A stretch of DNA of 64,000 bases from Pedobacter hiemivivus. GTDB lineage: Bacteria; Bacteroidota; Bacteroidia; Sphingobacteriales; Sphingobacteriaceae. The position numbers and the translations under genes were made by a program. The DNA lies in the NCBI RefSeq assembly GCF_004331685.1, contig NZ_SJSM01000003.1, forward strand, positions 62,001-126,000, written 5' to 3'. The first letter of the stretch is position 1, and every line of letters begins with the position of its first letter. The notes below the pieces were generated by a model. That model ran no database searches, was not told the DNA's origin, and was given only the letters and a program-made list of their open reading frames with translations. Positions 1 to 9,330 of this stretch are shown here, piece after piece.

Positions 1-1
1 T

Positions 2-2173
2 CAGCGGATGCGCGAATTGAGAGAGATAGAACGTTTTGGTCCCAGCACGGGCTCAATTATAGATGAGGCTATTTCGAGGGATATTCCTTGGATAAGGTTA
101 AATAAAGGTTCTCTTGTGCAATTGGGCTATGGTAAAAATCAGGTTCGCTTTAGGGCAACTATGACAGAAAGGACCAATAGTATCGCTGTTGATATTGCCT
201 GTAATAAAGATGAAACCAAAAGGATTTTACAAGACTCGGCTATTCCTGTAGCTAAGGGCGTGACCATTTCTGATGTAGCAGATTTGCCAGATGCCATAAA
301 AAAGGTTGGCTATCCATTGGTATTTAAGCCGCTGGATGGAAATCATGGCAAGGGTGCTTCTATTAATGTGCTAACCGATGAAGCGGCTGCTGCGGCTTTT
401 GAATACGCTAAAACTTATTCCCGTAAAATCATTATAGAACGTTTCATAACTGGATATGATTTCAGAGTTCTGGTTATCGACCATAAAATGGTTGCTGCGG
501 CCTTGCGTGTTCCTGCTCATGTAACAGGTAATGGACAAGGAACGATACAAGAATTGATTGATAAAGAAAATGAAGACCCTAGAAGGGGATATGGACATGA
601 GAATGTTTTAACAGAGATCGGAGTAGATCGTGATACTATCGATTTGCTGGAAAAGAAAGGTTATACACTTGCAACGGTTCCGCCGAAAGGTGAAATTGTT
701 TATCTAAAATCTACAGCCAACTTAAGTACAGGCGGTACATCAATAGATGTGACAGATCTTGTGCATCCTCAGAATGTATTTATTTGTGAACGTATTTCAA
801 GGGTTATTGGGTTGGATATTTGCGGAATTGATATTATGGCCGAGAACCTTACGCAGCCCTTACCTGAAAATGGCGGGGTTGTATTGGAGGTTAATGCGGC
901 ACCTGGTTTCAGGATGCACCTGGCCCCAAGTGAAGGTTTGCCAAGAAATGTTGCTGCTCCAGTAATTGATATGCTTTATCCGCCAGGTAAATCGGCAAGG
1001 ATTCCTATTGTTGCGGTTACTGGTACCAATGGAAAAACAACTACAACCCGACTTATTGCGCATATTTTGAAAAGCAATGGTACTAGAGTGGGTTTTACCA
1101 CCTCTGATGGCATCTATGTGCAGAATACCATGCTGATGAAGGGCGACACAACTGGCCCTATTAGTGCTGAGTTCATATTAAGGGACCCTACGGTAGAATT
1201 CGCCGTCTTGGAGACTGCTCGTGGGGGTATTTTAAGGGCCGGTTTGGGTTTTAACCAATGCGATATTGGCGTGGTAACCAATATACAGGAAGATCACCTT
1301 GGGATTTCGGATATTCATACGCTGGATGATCTGACTAAGGTAAAAGCGGTAATTATTGGTTCGGTTAAAAGAAGTGGCTGGGCGGTATTGAATGCCGATA
1401 ACAAATACTGTATTAAAATTGCGGGCAATGCCGATTGTAATGTGGCTTATTTTAGCATGGACGAAAATAATCCAGTTATTATAGAGCACAGTAAAAAAGG
1501 AGGGATAGCGGCAGTTTACGAGAATGGTTACATCACGATTAAAAAGGGCGATTGGAAGATCAGAGTAGAGAAAGTAACCCATATTCCTTTAACCTTTGGT
1601 GGTAGTGTAGATTTTATGATCCAAAATGTATTGGCTGCAACGTTGACTACTTTTTTATGGGGATATAAGATTGAGGATATCAGGATGTCACTAGAAACGT
1701 TTATTCCTTCGGCGGCTCAAACACCAGGGCGGATGAATATCTTCAACTTTAAAGAGTTTAAGGTTCTGGTTGATTTTGCACACAATGCCAATGGTTATAA
1801 TGGTATTAAAACTTATCTGAAGTCTATTGAAGCTACTGAGCATATTGGTGTGATTTCTGCTACTGGAGATAGAAGAGATGAGGATATTAGAGAAACTGGA
1901 CGTATTTCCGCTCAGATGTTCGATAAAATTATCATCTGTCAGGAAAAATACCTTCGTGGGCGTGTTCCTCAGGATTTGATCGATTTATTGCTGGAAGGAA
2001 TTGCTGATGTGAAGCCTGATATGGAAGTTATGATTAACAACAGTGGTGATGATTGTTTAAAATACCTGATTGCGACTACAAAATCGGGTTCATTTATCAC
2101 AATTTTGAGTGGTACGATCGGTGATGCGGTCGCTAAAGTGTCTGAATATCTGGATAAGGAATTGGGCGTTTAG
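2..2173 (+). CDS. cphA: Cyanophycin synthetase, 5' end outside the window
   Basis: Cyanophycin synthetase polymerises the nitrogen-storage polymer multi-L-arginyl-poly-L-aspartate with ATP in the cytoplasm. The reading frame is open to the window edge, and about 720 residues are visible of a family usually near 870, so the N-terminal domain is missing only because of the window. An ATP-grasp region comes first (FKPLDGNHGKGASINV near visible residue 107). A Mur-ligase-like domain follows, with P-loop GTNGKTTTT near residue 338, then a Mur C-terminal domain containing DFAHN. In heterotrophs the gene usually sits beside a cyanophycinase, which would lie upstream of the window. The gene converges on the yhcG-type nuclease gene. 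Assignment is firm from the domain order. Confidence 0.93.
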   Translation, partial: QRMRELREIERFGPSTGSIIDEAISRDIPWIRLNKGSLVQLGYGKNQVRFRATMTERTNSIAVDIACNKDETKRILQDSAIPVAKGVTISDVADLPDAIKKVGYPLVFKPLDGNHGKGASINVLTDEAAAAAFEYAKTYSRKIIIERFITGYDFRVLVIDHKMVAAALRVPAHVTGNGQGTIQELIDKENEDPRRGYGHENVLTEIGVDRDTIDLLEKKGYTLATVPPKGEIVYLKSTANLSTGGTSIDVTDLVHPQNVFICERISRVIGLDICGIDIMAENLTQPLPENGGVVLEVNAAPGFRMHLAPSEGLPRNVAAPVIDMLYPPGKSARIPIVAVTGTNGKTTTTRLIAHILKSNGTRVGFTTSDGIYVQNTMLMKGDTTGPISAEFILRDPTVEFAVLETARGGILRAGLGFNQCDIGVVTNIQEDHLGISDIHTLDDLTKVKAVIIGSVKRSGWAVLNADNKYCIKIAGNADCNVAYFSMDENNPVIIEHSKKGGIAAVYENGYITIKKGDWKIRVEKVTHIPLTFGGSVDFMIQNVLAATLTTFLWGYKIEDIRMSLETFIPSAAQTPGRMNIFNFKEFKVLVDFAHNANGYNGIKTYLKSIEATEHIGVISATGDRRDEDIRETGRISAQMFDKIIICQEKYLRGRVPQDLIDLLLEGIADVKPDMEVMINNSGDDCLKYLIATTKSGSFITILSGTIGDAVAKVSEYLDKELGV

Positions 2174-2180
2174 TGTTGGA

Positions 2181-2258
2181 TTTTTAATATAGTTGATATG
2201 CTTGCGCTAGTTAAAATCTCGTACCATTGGTACGAGATTTTAACTAGCTGATATTCAG
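2181..2258 (-). repeat. Relic copy of an internal yhcG segment
   Basis: This 78-nt intergenic stretch aligns over its full length with 2976-3053 inside the neighbouring yhcG-type gene, in the same orientation. By hand count about 68 of 79 columns match (about 86 percent). One inserted and one deleted base break the reading frame, so it is not coding. It could be a remnant of a second yhcG copy or a duplicated fragment. A perfect palindrome sits at its centre. Confidence 0.75.
2206..2248. terminator. Perfect 43-nt palindrome between convergent genes
   Basis: Two 21-nt arms are perfectly complementary around a single central base (left arm begins GCTAGTTAAAATCTC). It lies between the ends of cphA (+) and the yhcG-type gene (-), where a bidirectional terminator would be expected. 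There is no clear T-run after either arm, so termination is an inference. The palindrome is an extended version of a 19-nt palindrome found inside the yhcG-type gene. Confidence 0.5.
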
Positions 2259-2289
2259 ATTGAGATGGGCGTCCTGTTTTGTTTGGAGC

Positions 2290-3312
2290 TTATGTTTCGT
2301 TAAAGAACCCTTGTAACTTGTCTTCTATATCTTTTGCGCTTGGCAAAAGTGACTTATACTCATTGGGTAGTGTATTAGTTGTGCTATAAGTAGCTACTCC
2401 AATAGGAAGTGAACTTGTATTTAAGGAATACTCTACAACGGTCCTGTTTTTATTTTTACAAATAATAATTCCAATTGATTCATTTTCATGAGGTAGCCGT
2501 ACTTTATCATTTAGTACAGCAAGGTAAAACTCCATTTTACCTTTATGCTCTGGTAGAAAATCTCCAATTTTTAGCTCTATGGCAATCATTGCCTGAAGTT
2601 TTCGATGAAACAACAAAAGGTCAATAAAAAACTCTTGTCCGCCAACCTCCAGTTTGTATTGATTGCCAATAAAAGCGTAGTCGCTCCCCATCTCTAATAA
2701 AAAGCTTTTTATATTTTTTATTAATGTTTGCTCGAGATCGCTTTCCTGATGCCCTTCTGTAATATTTAAAAAGTCGAAAGTATAATGATCCTTTATCGCC
2801 AATTGAGCCAATTTCTTTTGTGGCTCAGGCAAGGCTTTTTCCAAATTAGTTTGGTTTAACAAATATTTTTCGAAGGTTTTGTTCTCTATTTGGTGAATGA
2901 GCACATCTTTTGTCCAGCCGAATTTTTTAGTCGCTCTGATGTAGAACTCGCGTTGGTGCATGTCATTTTTACATTTTTTTAATATAGTGATATGCTTGCT
3001 CCAGCTAATTTCTCGTACCAATGGTACGAGATTTGTAACTGATTGATATTCAGTGTAAAATTGTGCCATTAGCCAAAGATTTGGAGAGGAGAATCCACCA
3101 ATTCCGGGGAACTCTTTTTGCAGTTCAGTAGACAGTTTGGGTACAATGGATTTTCCCCAGCCATCTTTCTGTTTTTCGGTTATTGACTTGCCAATTTCCC
3201 AATATAGATTAATGAGCTGGGTGTTTACTGTCTTTAGTGCTTCGTATTGAGCGCTTCTTACTTTTTCTTTGATCTCTAAGATGAATTGCGTTTGTTGCTT
3301 TTCTAATTCCAT
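2290..3312 (-). CDS. YhcG/DUF1016 family PDDEXK nuclease-like protein
   Basis: The 340-residue protein has the two-part layout of the YhcG family: a helical DUF1016 N-terminal domain (about residues 5-155, with LINLYWEIGKSI and LWLMAQFYTEY) and a PDDEXK nuclease-like C-terminal domain (about 170-330). The candidate catalytic residues are in FFIDLLLFH and IAIELKIG. Members are often found near restriction or toxin genes, but the cellular role is not settled, and no restriction system is visible here. Codons 87-113 contain a 19-nt palindrome (3012-3030) encoding part of LVPLVREI. This segment is duplicated in the downstream intergenic space. Confidence 0.88.
   Translation of the reverse strand: MELEKQQTQFILEIKEKVRSAQYEALKTVNTQLINLYWEIGKSITEKQKDGWGKSIVPKLSTELQKEFPGIGGFSSPNLWLMAQFYTEYQSVTNLVPLVREISWSKHITILKKCKNDMHQREFYIRATKKFGWTKDVLIHQIENKTFEKYLLNQTNLEKALPEPQKKLAQLAIKDHYTFDFLNITEGHQESDLEQTLIKNIKSFLLEMGSDYAFIGNQYKLEVGGQEFFIDLLLFHRKLQAMIAIELKIGDFLPEHKGKMEFYLAVLNDKVRLPHENESIGIIICKNKNRTVVEYSLNTSSLPIGVATYSTTNTLPNEYKSLLPSAKDIEDKLQGFFNET
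2976..3053 (-). repeat. In-gene copy of the 78-nt duplicated segment
   Basis: This is the coding copy matching 2181-2258. It contains the palindrome at 3012-3030 (9-nt arms, CTCGTACCA and TGGTACGAG, around one base). It is in frame and encodes a stretch of the DUF1016 domain ending in ISWSKHITILKK. That makes it more likely to be the parent of the intergenic copy than an inserted element. Confidence 0.72.
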
Positions 3313-3439
3313 AGCCTAAGTTTTTAAGCAGCTAGATCTCGAATCAGGAAATTGAGATTTACTGTCGCTTAACTTATGCATTCCAGGCTATAACATCCAC
3401 AAAAAATAAATATTATTTTAAAGTTTTCTCTTAAATCGA

Positions 3440-3469
3440 CCTGTTTATTTTTTTTAAAAAAAATAAAGG
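3440..3469 (-). terminator. AT-rich palindrome after the YvlD-like gene
   Basis: A perfect 24-nt A/T palindrome (3444-3467) lies just past the stop of the small membrane protein gene on the minus strand. It has CC/GG on its outer edges and ends in a T-run on either strand. It is consistent with a weak rho-independent terminator, but such AT-rich palindromes can also be chance. Confidence 0.35.
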
Positions 3470-3484
3470 TTGTTAAAGTAGGTT

Positions 3485-3835
3485 TTAGTTTCTTTCAGTC
3501 CCACCAATGGACCCAAATATGGCCTTGATGATTGCGACTACAATGGCTAAAAACGCCGCTGCCCAAAATCCTGAAGCGTGAAATCCCGACATCACATTGG
3601 AAACCAATAAGATCATTAACACCGAAATGATAAAAGAAATCAATCCAAGCGTTAAAAAATTAACGGGAAAGGTGAGTACCCGTAAAATAAATCCAATAGT
3701 AGCGTTGGCTAGTGCAATTAAAAGAGCTGCAATAACGGCTGTTCCGAAGCCGTCTACTGTGACGCCTGGCACCAAATAACGGGCGCCTATAAATACTGCA
3801 AGTCCGGTCAATAATATTTCTACAATAAATCTCAT
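3485..3835 (-). CDS. Small integral membrane protein, YvlD / phage-holin-4 superfamily
   Basis: The protein has 116 residues with four hydrophobic segments (about 3-20, 30-52, 55-80 and 85-108) and the family-like sequence VLTFPVNFLTLGLISF. This fits PF04020, named for a mycobacteriophage holin but made up mostly of chromosomal proteins such as Bacillus YvlD. The function is unknown. Nothing nearby suggests a prophage. The gene is divergent from the lipoprotein gene starting at 3854, with only 18 bases between the two starts, so their promoters must overlap each other's coding ends or be leaderless. Confidence 0.85.
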   Translation of the reverse strand: MRFIVEILLTGLAVFIGARYLVPGVTVDGFGTAVIAALLIALANATIGFILRVLTFPVNFLTLGLISFIISVLMILLVSNVMSGFHASGFWAAAFLAIVVAIIKAIFGSIGGTERN

Positions 3836-3853
3836 AATGTTTAATTTAGCGGT

Positions 3854-4291
3854 ATGGTTAAATGTTTTGTTAGATCGTTTGGTGGTTTTTTGTTTGTTAT
3901 TTTTTTGTTCGCCTGTTCATCAGCAAATAACAAGCCACTTTTAATAGGCTTTTCTGCGGATAGTTCGGCTATTGTATTTGATAATATCGATCGCTCGGGC
4001 TTGTTGCAGCTACAAAATGAATCCTCTGGAGCAGATTCGACGCTTAATGGTTTGGTCTCTGTTTTGCAAACGCCATCCGATCAGGACTCGACGTTAACTG
4101 AGCTTCCGATTGAGGGTAAAGTTGTAGCTACAGATAGCAATCTTGTTTTTATCCCTAAAACGCCTTTTGTAAAAGGAAGAGACTATCTGGTCTTAACTCA
4201 TTTGAACGCTAGGTTTGGGAGTGTAAAAGAATTGCTGAAAAACGAGTTGAAACCTGGGGTAAGAGCGCATCAACAATTACTAACCAGGTAG
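3854..4291 (+). CDS. Small lipoprotein of unknown function
   Basis: The protein has 145 residues. The N-terminus has a basic start, a hydrophobic stretch and a lipobox (FLFAC, Cys about residue 21), so it should be an envelope lipoprotein. The mature part contains repeated Ser/Asp-rich strands and a segment (VFIPKTPFVKGRDYLVLTH) that resembles an Ig-like beta sandwich of the type used by extracellular Bacteroidota proteins. I do not recognise a named family. It is divergent from the YvlD-like gene and lies just upstream of the rimP operon, with its own short 3' spacer. Confidence 0.7.
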   Translation: MVKCFVRSFGGFLFVIFLFACSSANNKPLLIGFSADSSAIVFDNIDRSGLLQLQNESSGADSTLNGLVSVLQTPSDQDSTLTELPIEGKVVATDSNLVFIPKTPFVKGRDYLVLTHLNARFGSVKELLKNELKPGVRAHQQLLTR

Positions 4292-4352
4292 GAACAATTT
4301 AAATATTAGAACTCATTGTGTTATAGCATTTTTAATTTATAAAAATATTTCA

Positions 4353-4360
4353 TACATTTG
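4353..4360 (+). promoter_or_regulatory. Bacteroidota-type -7 box for rimP-nusA-infB
   Basis: TACATTTG matches the TAnnTTTG -7 consensus. Transcription would start near 4366, giving a leader of about 55 nt that contains the hairpin at 4376-4399. I did not find a TTG -33 box at the usual distance. Confidence 0.6.
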
Positions 4361-4375
4361 CGCTGTAATAGAGGT

Positions 4376-4399
4376 AAGAGGGGGCAGAAGTCCCCTCTT
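4376..4399 (+). promoter_or_regulatory. GC-rich leader hairpin before rimP
   Basis: AAGAGGGG and CCCCTCTT form a perfect 8-bp stem with an 8-nt loop, followed by the pyrimidine-rich TTCTATT. It sits between the predicted start of transcription and the rimP start codon. It could act as an attenuator or a structured 5' end. There is no gene just upstream on the same transcript that would need a terminator here. Confidence 0.5.
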
Positions 4400-4421
4400 T
4401 TCTATTATTGGCAAATTGGTT

Positions 4422-4886
4422 ATGCAGGTAGAAAAAAGAGTAACAGAATTAGTTGAAGAGAAGATTTCGGATAGGCCGGAGTTGTTTTTAGTTGAGGTTA
4501 AGATGCTGCCAAATCATAAGCTTATTATACATGTTGATGGCGATGAGGGGATTAGTATTCAGGATTGCGCGGCCATTAGCAGGCATGTAGGTTTTCATTT
4601 GGAAGAGGAAAATACAATTGAAAAGGCATATAATCTGGAAGTATCTTCGCCAGGAGTGGGTGAACCTTTAAGGCTTAAAAGACAATATGTTAAAAATATT
4701 GGACGCGAGCTAAGTGTAAAGCTGACAGGTGGCGAGGTGAAAGAAGGGAAGTTGTTAAGTGCTGATGAAAACAGCATAACCATAGAAGCAAAGGTTAAAG
4801 AAAAAGGTAAAAAGGTTCAGTTGGTAGAAACCAGCATAGACTTTAATGATATAACAGAAACAAAGGTTTTAATTTCATTTAAATAA
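4422..4886 (+). CDS. rimP: Ribosome maturation factor RimP
   Basis: RimP binds the 30S precursor and is needed for its maturation. The 154-residue protein has the family layout, an N-terminal alpha/beta domain with NLEVSSPGVGEPL near residue 80 and a C-terminal SH3-like barrel. An in-frame TTG lies two codons earlier at 4416; I chose the ATG at 4422 because it fits the usual start. Only two bases separate it from nusA, the classic rimP-nusA-infB order. The operon is preceded by a TAnnTTTG promoter and a leader hairpin. Confidence 0.93.
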   Translation: MQVEKRVTELVEEKISDRPELFLVEVKMLPNHKLIIHVDGDEGISIQDCAAISRHVGFHLEEENTIEKAYNLEVSSPGVGEPLRLKRQYVKNIGRELSVKLTGGEVKEGKLLSADENSITIEAKVKEKGKKVQLVETSIDFNDITETKVLISFK

Positions 4887-4888
4887 AA

Positions 4889-6124
4889 ATGAGCAATATT
4901 AATTTAATCGATTCATTTCAAGAGTTTAAAGACTTCAAGAACATCGACCGTCCTACAGTGATTAGTGTGCTGGAAGAGGTATTTCGCAGTATGTTGCGTA
5001 AAAAATATGGTACGGATGAGAATTGCGATGTAATTGTTAACCCGGACAACGGAGATTTGGAAATCTGGCGCACCAGAAAAGTGATGGAAGATGGCTTTTC
5101 TGAGGATGATGATTTAGAAATTGAATTGGCGGAGGTAAAACAATTGGATCCGGACATGGAAGTTGGCGACGACTACATTGAGCAGATCACATTGGAGAGT
5201 TTTGGTCGTAGAGCGATTTTAGCCGCCCGTCAGACACTAGTTTCTAAAGTCTTGGAATTAGAGAAAGACGAAATCTTTAAGAAATATAAAGACAGAGTTG
5301 GTGAGATCGTTACGGGTGAAGTTTACCAGGTTTGGAAAAAAGAAACTTTGGTGCTTGATGATGAAGGTAATGAGTTGATGATGCCGAAAACGGAGCAAAT
5401 CCCAGCGGATTACTTCAAAAAAGGAGATTCTGTTCGTGCGGTGATTTTGAAAGTGGATATGGTAAATGCTACGCCAAAGATCATTATTTCGAGAATTGCG
5501 CCTGAGTTTTTACAACGTTTGTTCGAAATCGAGGTTCCTGAAATTTTTGATGGTTTGATTACCATTAAGAAAATCGTTCGTGAACCAGGAGAGCGTGCTA
5601 AGGTTGCTGTAGAATCATACGATGACAGAATTGATCCGGTAGGAGCTTGTGTTGGTATGAAAGGTTCACGTATCCACGGTATCGTTAGAGAGCTTAAAAA
5701 CGAGAATATTGATGTGATTAACTTTACAAACAATATCTCATTATATATTACAAGGGCATTGAGCCCAGCAAAAATCACCTCTATTAAATTAGATGATGAA
5801 ACTAAACATGCTTCAGTTTATTTGAAGCCAGATCAAGTTTCGTTGGCAATTGGACGTGGTGGACATAACATTAAACTAGCTGGTAAATTAACTGGTTACG
5901 AAATCGATGTGTACCGCGAAGCAGGTGAAGAAGATGAGGATGTGGATATCGAAGAGTTCTCGGACGAAATCGATAGCTGGATCATTGATGAGTTGAAATC
6001 TGTTGGTTGTGATACAGCTAAGAGTGTGTTGGCTTTGTCTGTTGATGAGTTGGTTAAACGTACCGATTTAGAAGAAGAGACCATCAAAGAAGTCATGAGT
6101 ATTTTAAAATCAGAGTTTGAATAA
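4889..6124 (+). CDS. nusA: Transcription termination/antitermination factor NusA
   Basis: NusA binds RNA polymerase and nascent RNA and affects pausing, termination and antitermination. The 411 residues contain an N-terminal polymerase-binding domain (about 1-125), an S1 domain (about 135-200) and two KH domains (about 205-345) with GACVGMKGSRI and LAIGRGGHNIKLA. A short acidic C-terminal extension ends in a helix-hairpin-helix-like segment. The length is typical for this phylum, shorter than the E. coli protein with its two acidic repeats. It follows rimP by two bases and is clearly co-transcribed. Confidence 0.95.
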   Translation: MSNINLIDSFQEFKDFKNIDRPTVISVLEEVFRSMLRKKYGTDENCDVIVNPDNGDLEIWRTRKVMEDGFSEDDDLEIELAEVKQLDPDMEVGDDYIEQITLESFGRRAILAARQTLVSKVLELEKDEIFKKYKDRVGEIVTGEVYQVWKKETLVLDDEGNELMMPKTEQIPADYFKKGDSVRAVILKVDMVNATPKIIISRIAPEFLQRLFEIEVPEIFDGLITIKKIVREPGERAKVAVESYDDRIDPVGACVGMKGSRIHGIVRELKNENIDVINFTNNISLYITRALSPAKITSIKLDDETKHASVYLKPDQVSLAIGRGGHNIKLAGKLTGYEIDVYREAGEEDEDVDIEEFSDEIDSWIIDELKSVGCDTAKSVLALSVDELVKRTDLEEETIKEVMSILKSEFE

Positions 6125-6202
6125 CGTTGGCTATGGTGTTTACAAAATAATGTAGTAATTAAAAACTAATTGCCTACACATGAAATAAACAAGAATAAAC
6201 GT

Positions 6203-6210
6203 TACTTTTG
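6203..6210 (+). promoter_or_regulatory. -7 box for infB
   Basis: TACTTTTG matches TAnnTTTG in the 116-nt gap between nusA and infB. Transcription would start near 6217, leaving a leader of about 24 nt before the ATG at 6241. No TTG -33 box at good spacing was seen. It may provide extra infB transcription in addition to read-through from rimP-nusA. Confidence 0.55.
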
Positions 6211-6240
6211 TATAAGAATTAAAGAAAAAATAGGATATCA

Positions 6241-9200
6241 ATGTCAGACGACAAACCAATAATTTTATTTAAAGCAGTTAAGGAACTTAACGTAGGTATA
6301 GCTACGGCCGTTGAGTTTTTAGAAAAGAAAGGCTTTTCTGTTGAGAATAAACCCACTACTAAGCTCTCCCGCGACATGTACAATGCATTGTTGAAAGAGT
6401 TTCAGGGCGATAAGATCGTAAAAGAAGAAGCCAATCAAATTGTTATTGGTAAAATTCGTCGTGATGAGCCGGAAGTAACCGATAAAGTTGCTGAAGCACC
6501 TAAGAAAAATGTTGAATTTGAAAACGAAGGGATTTTAGTTAAAAACCTGAATGCTTATACTCCTCCCGCTGAGAAGCCTAAGGAAGAAGCTCCTGCTGCT
6601 GAGAAAGTAGAAGAGAAAGCTGAAGAAGGTTCTTTACCTGGTGTGAAAATAGTAGGAAAGATCAATCTTGATGATTTAAATGCTAAAACACGCCCTGTTA
6701 AGAAAGAGGAAGCTCCAGCACCGGAACCTAAGGTTGAAACACCTGTGGTACCAGTAGCGCCGGTTGCTCCTATTGAAAAAGCACCTGAGCCGGTTAAGGA
6801 AGTAGAGAAGCCGGTTGAACAGCCTGTTGCGGAAATAAAACCTGAACCTGTTAAGCCTGTGGAAACACCTAAAGCTGAAGAGCAACCAAAACCGGTTGTT
6901 GAGGCACCAGTGGTTAAAGCTCCTGAGCCAGTAGTTGCACCAAAAGTAACTCCTGAACCACCAAAAGTTGAAAAGCCTGAAGAAACTGAAGTGATTAAAG
7001 CACGGTCAGTAAAACTTTCTGGCCCTAATATCATTGGAAAGATTACCTTGCCGGTAACGCCTGATCGTAAATCACAGCCAGTAGCTTCTTCGGGAGAAAG
7101 TGCTGATGCGAAAAGAAAACGTAAACGCAAGAAAACTCCTGGTGGACATCCTGGCCAACCTGGTCAAGGACAACAGCAAGGTGGTGGTCAAAACCAAGGC
7201 GGTCAACAAGTACAAGGCGGACAGCCGGGTACTCCTAAACCTGCCCCAACTTTTGCGAACAGACCGGACTTTAGAAACAATACTAACAATACAGCCAACA
7301 GGCCTAATTTTAGGAACAGCAAACCAGGATCACCTTCTGGCGGACCTAAAGAAGAACCTACGGAAAAAGAAATACAAGATCAGATTAAAGCAACACTTGC
7401 TCGTTTAAGTGGAGCTGGTAAATCTGGTAAATTTGCTCAACGTGCAAAACTTCGTCGTCAGAAACGTGATGATGTTGCGTTGTCTGCTGATGAGGCAGCA
7501 ATGGAGCTGGAATCACAATCACGTGTACTTAGGGTTACGGAGTTTGTAACGGCGAATGAATTGGCTACGATGATGGATGAGCCGGTTACAAAAATTATCG
7601 CGACTTGTATGAGTCTAGGTATGTTTGTATCGATCAACCAACGTTTGGATGCTGAGACTTTGACTATTGTTGCTGATGAGTTTGGTTACGAAATACAATT
7701 CGTTAAACCGGATGATGAAAGTGACATCATTATTGAAGAAGAAGATACTGAAGAAGATTTATTGCCAAGAGCACCAGTTGTTACCATTATGGGACACGTG
7801 GATCATGGTAAGACATCATTGTTGGATTATATCCGTAAAGCAAATGTGGTAGCAGGTGAGGCCGGTGGTATTACCCAGCACATTGGAGCTTATATGGTAA
7901 CTACACCAACAGGTAAACAAGTAACATTCCTGGATACACCGGGTCACGAGGCCTTTACGGCGATGCGTGCTCGTGGTGCGAAGGTAGCCGATATTGCAAT
8001 TATTGTTGTTGCAGCGGATGATGCGGTGATGCCTCAAACAAAAGAGGCCATTAACCATGCACAGGCTGCAGGCGTACCATTGGTATTTGCCTTCACAAAA
8101 ATTGATAAACCAGGTGCAAATACTGAAAAGATCCGTGAACAATTATCAGCCATGAATATCTTGGTTGAGGATTGGGGAGGTACTTTCCAGTCTCAGGAGA
8201 TTTCTGGTAAGAGCGGACAAAATGTAGATCTGTTATTAGAGAAGGTATTATTAGAAGCAGAAATGCTGGATCTTAAAGCTAACCCTAATAAACGTGCTAC
8301 TGGTAGCGTAATTGAAGCTACACTTGATAAAGGACGTGGTATTGTGACTACAGTTCTGGTACAAGCAGGTACTTTAAAGGTAGGTGATCCTATCCTTGCA
8401 GGTAGCTACAGTGGAAAAGTTAAAGCGTTATTTAACGAGCGTGGTCAAAAAGTAGATAAAGCAGGTCCATCGGTACCAGTACAGGTATTGGGTATGCAAG
8501 GTGCACCTACTGCAGGTGATAAATTCAATGCACTGGAAAGTGAAGTTGAAGCTAGAGAGATTGCAAACAAACGTTTACAATTGATGCGTGAGCAAGGGCT
8601 TCGTACTCAGAAACACATTACATTGGATGAGATCGGTCGTCGTTTGGCTATCGGTAACTTTAAAGAGCTTAACTTGATCGTTAAAGGTGACGTGGATGGT
8701 TCTATCGAGGCATTATCAGATTCATTATTGAAACTGTCTACTCCAGAGATTCAAATCAATATCATTGGTAAAGCGGTTGGTCAGATTTCAGAGTCTGATG
8801 TATTGTTAGCTTCTGCTTCTGATGCGATCATCATCGGTTTCCAGGTGCGTCCTTCAACAGGTGCACGTAAATTGGCCGAGGCTGAACAGATAGATATCCG
8901 TTTATACTCTATCATCTACGATGCGATCAACGAGATCAAAGCGGCGATGGAAGGTATGTTGGCTCCTGAGTTCGAAGAGAAGATCACGGCTAACGTTGAG
9001 ATCAGAGATACCTTTAAAATCACTAAGGTTGGTACAATTGCCGGCTGTATGGTATTAGATGGTACGATTACACGTAACAGCAAGATCCGTATCGTTAGAG
9101 ATGGTGTGGTAGTTTACACTGGTGAACTGGCTTCATTGAAACGTTATAAAGATGACGTGAAAGAAGTATCAAGAGGTTACGAGTGTGGATTGAACATCCA

Positions 9201-9273
9201 GAACTTCAATAACATTGAGGTAGGCGATATTGTAGAAGCTTACGAACAAGTTGAAGTAAAAAGGAAGTTGTAA
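6241..9273 (+). CDS. infB: Translation initiation factor IF-2
   Basis: IF-2 is the GTPase that delivers initiator fMet-tRNA to the 30S subunit and promotes subunit joining. The 1010-residue protein has an IF2_N-like start, a long Pro/Glu/Lys/Val linker (about 85-330) and a Gly/Gln/Asn-rich stretch. A second IF2_N-like domain follows near 415-470, then the G domain: P-loop GHVDHGKT near 517 and DTPGHEAF near 565. The base-recognition motif reads TKID, where NKxD is canonical. The C-terminal domains II-IV complete the family layout. A strong terminator follows, ending the rimP-nusA-infB unit. Confidence 0.96.
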   Translation: MSDDKPIILFKAVKELNVGIATAVEFLEKKGFSVENKPTTKLSRDMYNALLKEFQGDKIVKEEANQIVIGKIRRDEPEVTDKVAEAPKKNVEFENEGILVKNLNAYTPPAEKPKEEAPAAEKVEEKAEEGSLPGVKIVGKINLDDLNAKTRPVKKEEAPAPEPKVETPVVPVAPVAPIEKAPEPVKEVEKPVEQPVAEIKPEPVKPVETPKAEEQPKPVVEAPVVKAPEPVVAPKVTPEPPKVEKPEETEVIKARSVKLSGPNIIGKITLPVTPDRKSQPVASSGESADAKRKRKRKKTPGGHPGQPGQGQQQGGGQNQGGQQVQGGQPGTPKPAPTFANRPDFRNNTNNTANRPNFRNSKPGSPSGGPKEEPTEKEIQDQIKATLARLSGAGKSGKFAQRAKLRRQKRDDVALSADEAAMELESQSRVLRVTEFVTANELATMMDEPVTKIIATCMSLGMFVSINQRLDAETLTIVADEFGYEIQFVKPDDESDIIIEEEDTEEDLLPRAPVVTIMGHVDHGKTSLLDYIRKANVVAGEAGGITQHIGAYMVTTPTGKQVTFLDTPGHEAFTAMRARGAKVADIAIIVVAADDAVMPQTKEAINHAQAAGVPLVFAFTKIDKPGANTEKIREQLSAMNILVEDWGGTFQSQEISGKSGQNVDLLLEKVLLEAEMLDLKANPNKRATGSVIEATLDKGRGIVTTVLVQAGTLKVGDPILAGSYSGKVKALFNERGQKVDKAGPSVPVQVLGMQGAPTAGDKFNALESEVEAREIANKRLQLMREQGLRTQKHITLDEIGRRLAIGNFKELNLIVKGDVDGSIEALSDSLLKLSTPEIQINIIGKAVGQISESDVLLASASDAIIIGFQVRPSTGARKLAEAEQIDIRLYSIIYDAINEIKAAMEGMLAPEFEEKITANVEIRDTFKITKVGTIAGCMVLDGTITRNSKIRIVRDGVVVYTGELASLKRYKDDVKEVSRGYECGLNIQNFNNIEVGDIVEAYEQVEVKRKL

Positions 9274-9289
9274 GTAAACAAACTATATT

Positions 9290-9330
9290 AAAAAAGCGCA
9301 TTGGAGGATAACTTCAATGCGCTTTTTTTG
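9290..9330 (+). terminator. Rho-independent terminator after infB
   Basis: AAAAAGCGCATTG pairs with CAATGCGCTTTTT around a short loop and ends in a T-run. It starts 17 nt after the infB stop. Confidence 0.9.

Noticed and set aside
3485..3835. Holin-named family as a sign of a prophage
   Set aside because: PF04020 members are mostly chromosomal YvlD-like proteins, and no phage structural, lysis or integrase gene is nearby.
6555..7130. Long reverse-strand frame inside infB
   Set aside because: It is a shadow of the Pro/Glu/Val-rich linker of IF-2, with a low-complexity Ser/Thr/Gly translation and no start context or domain.
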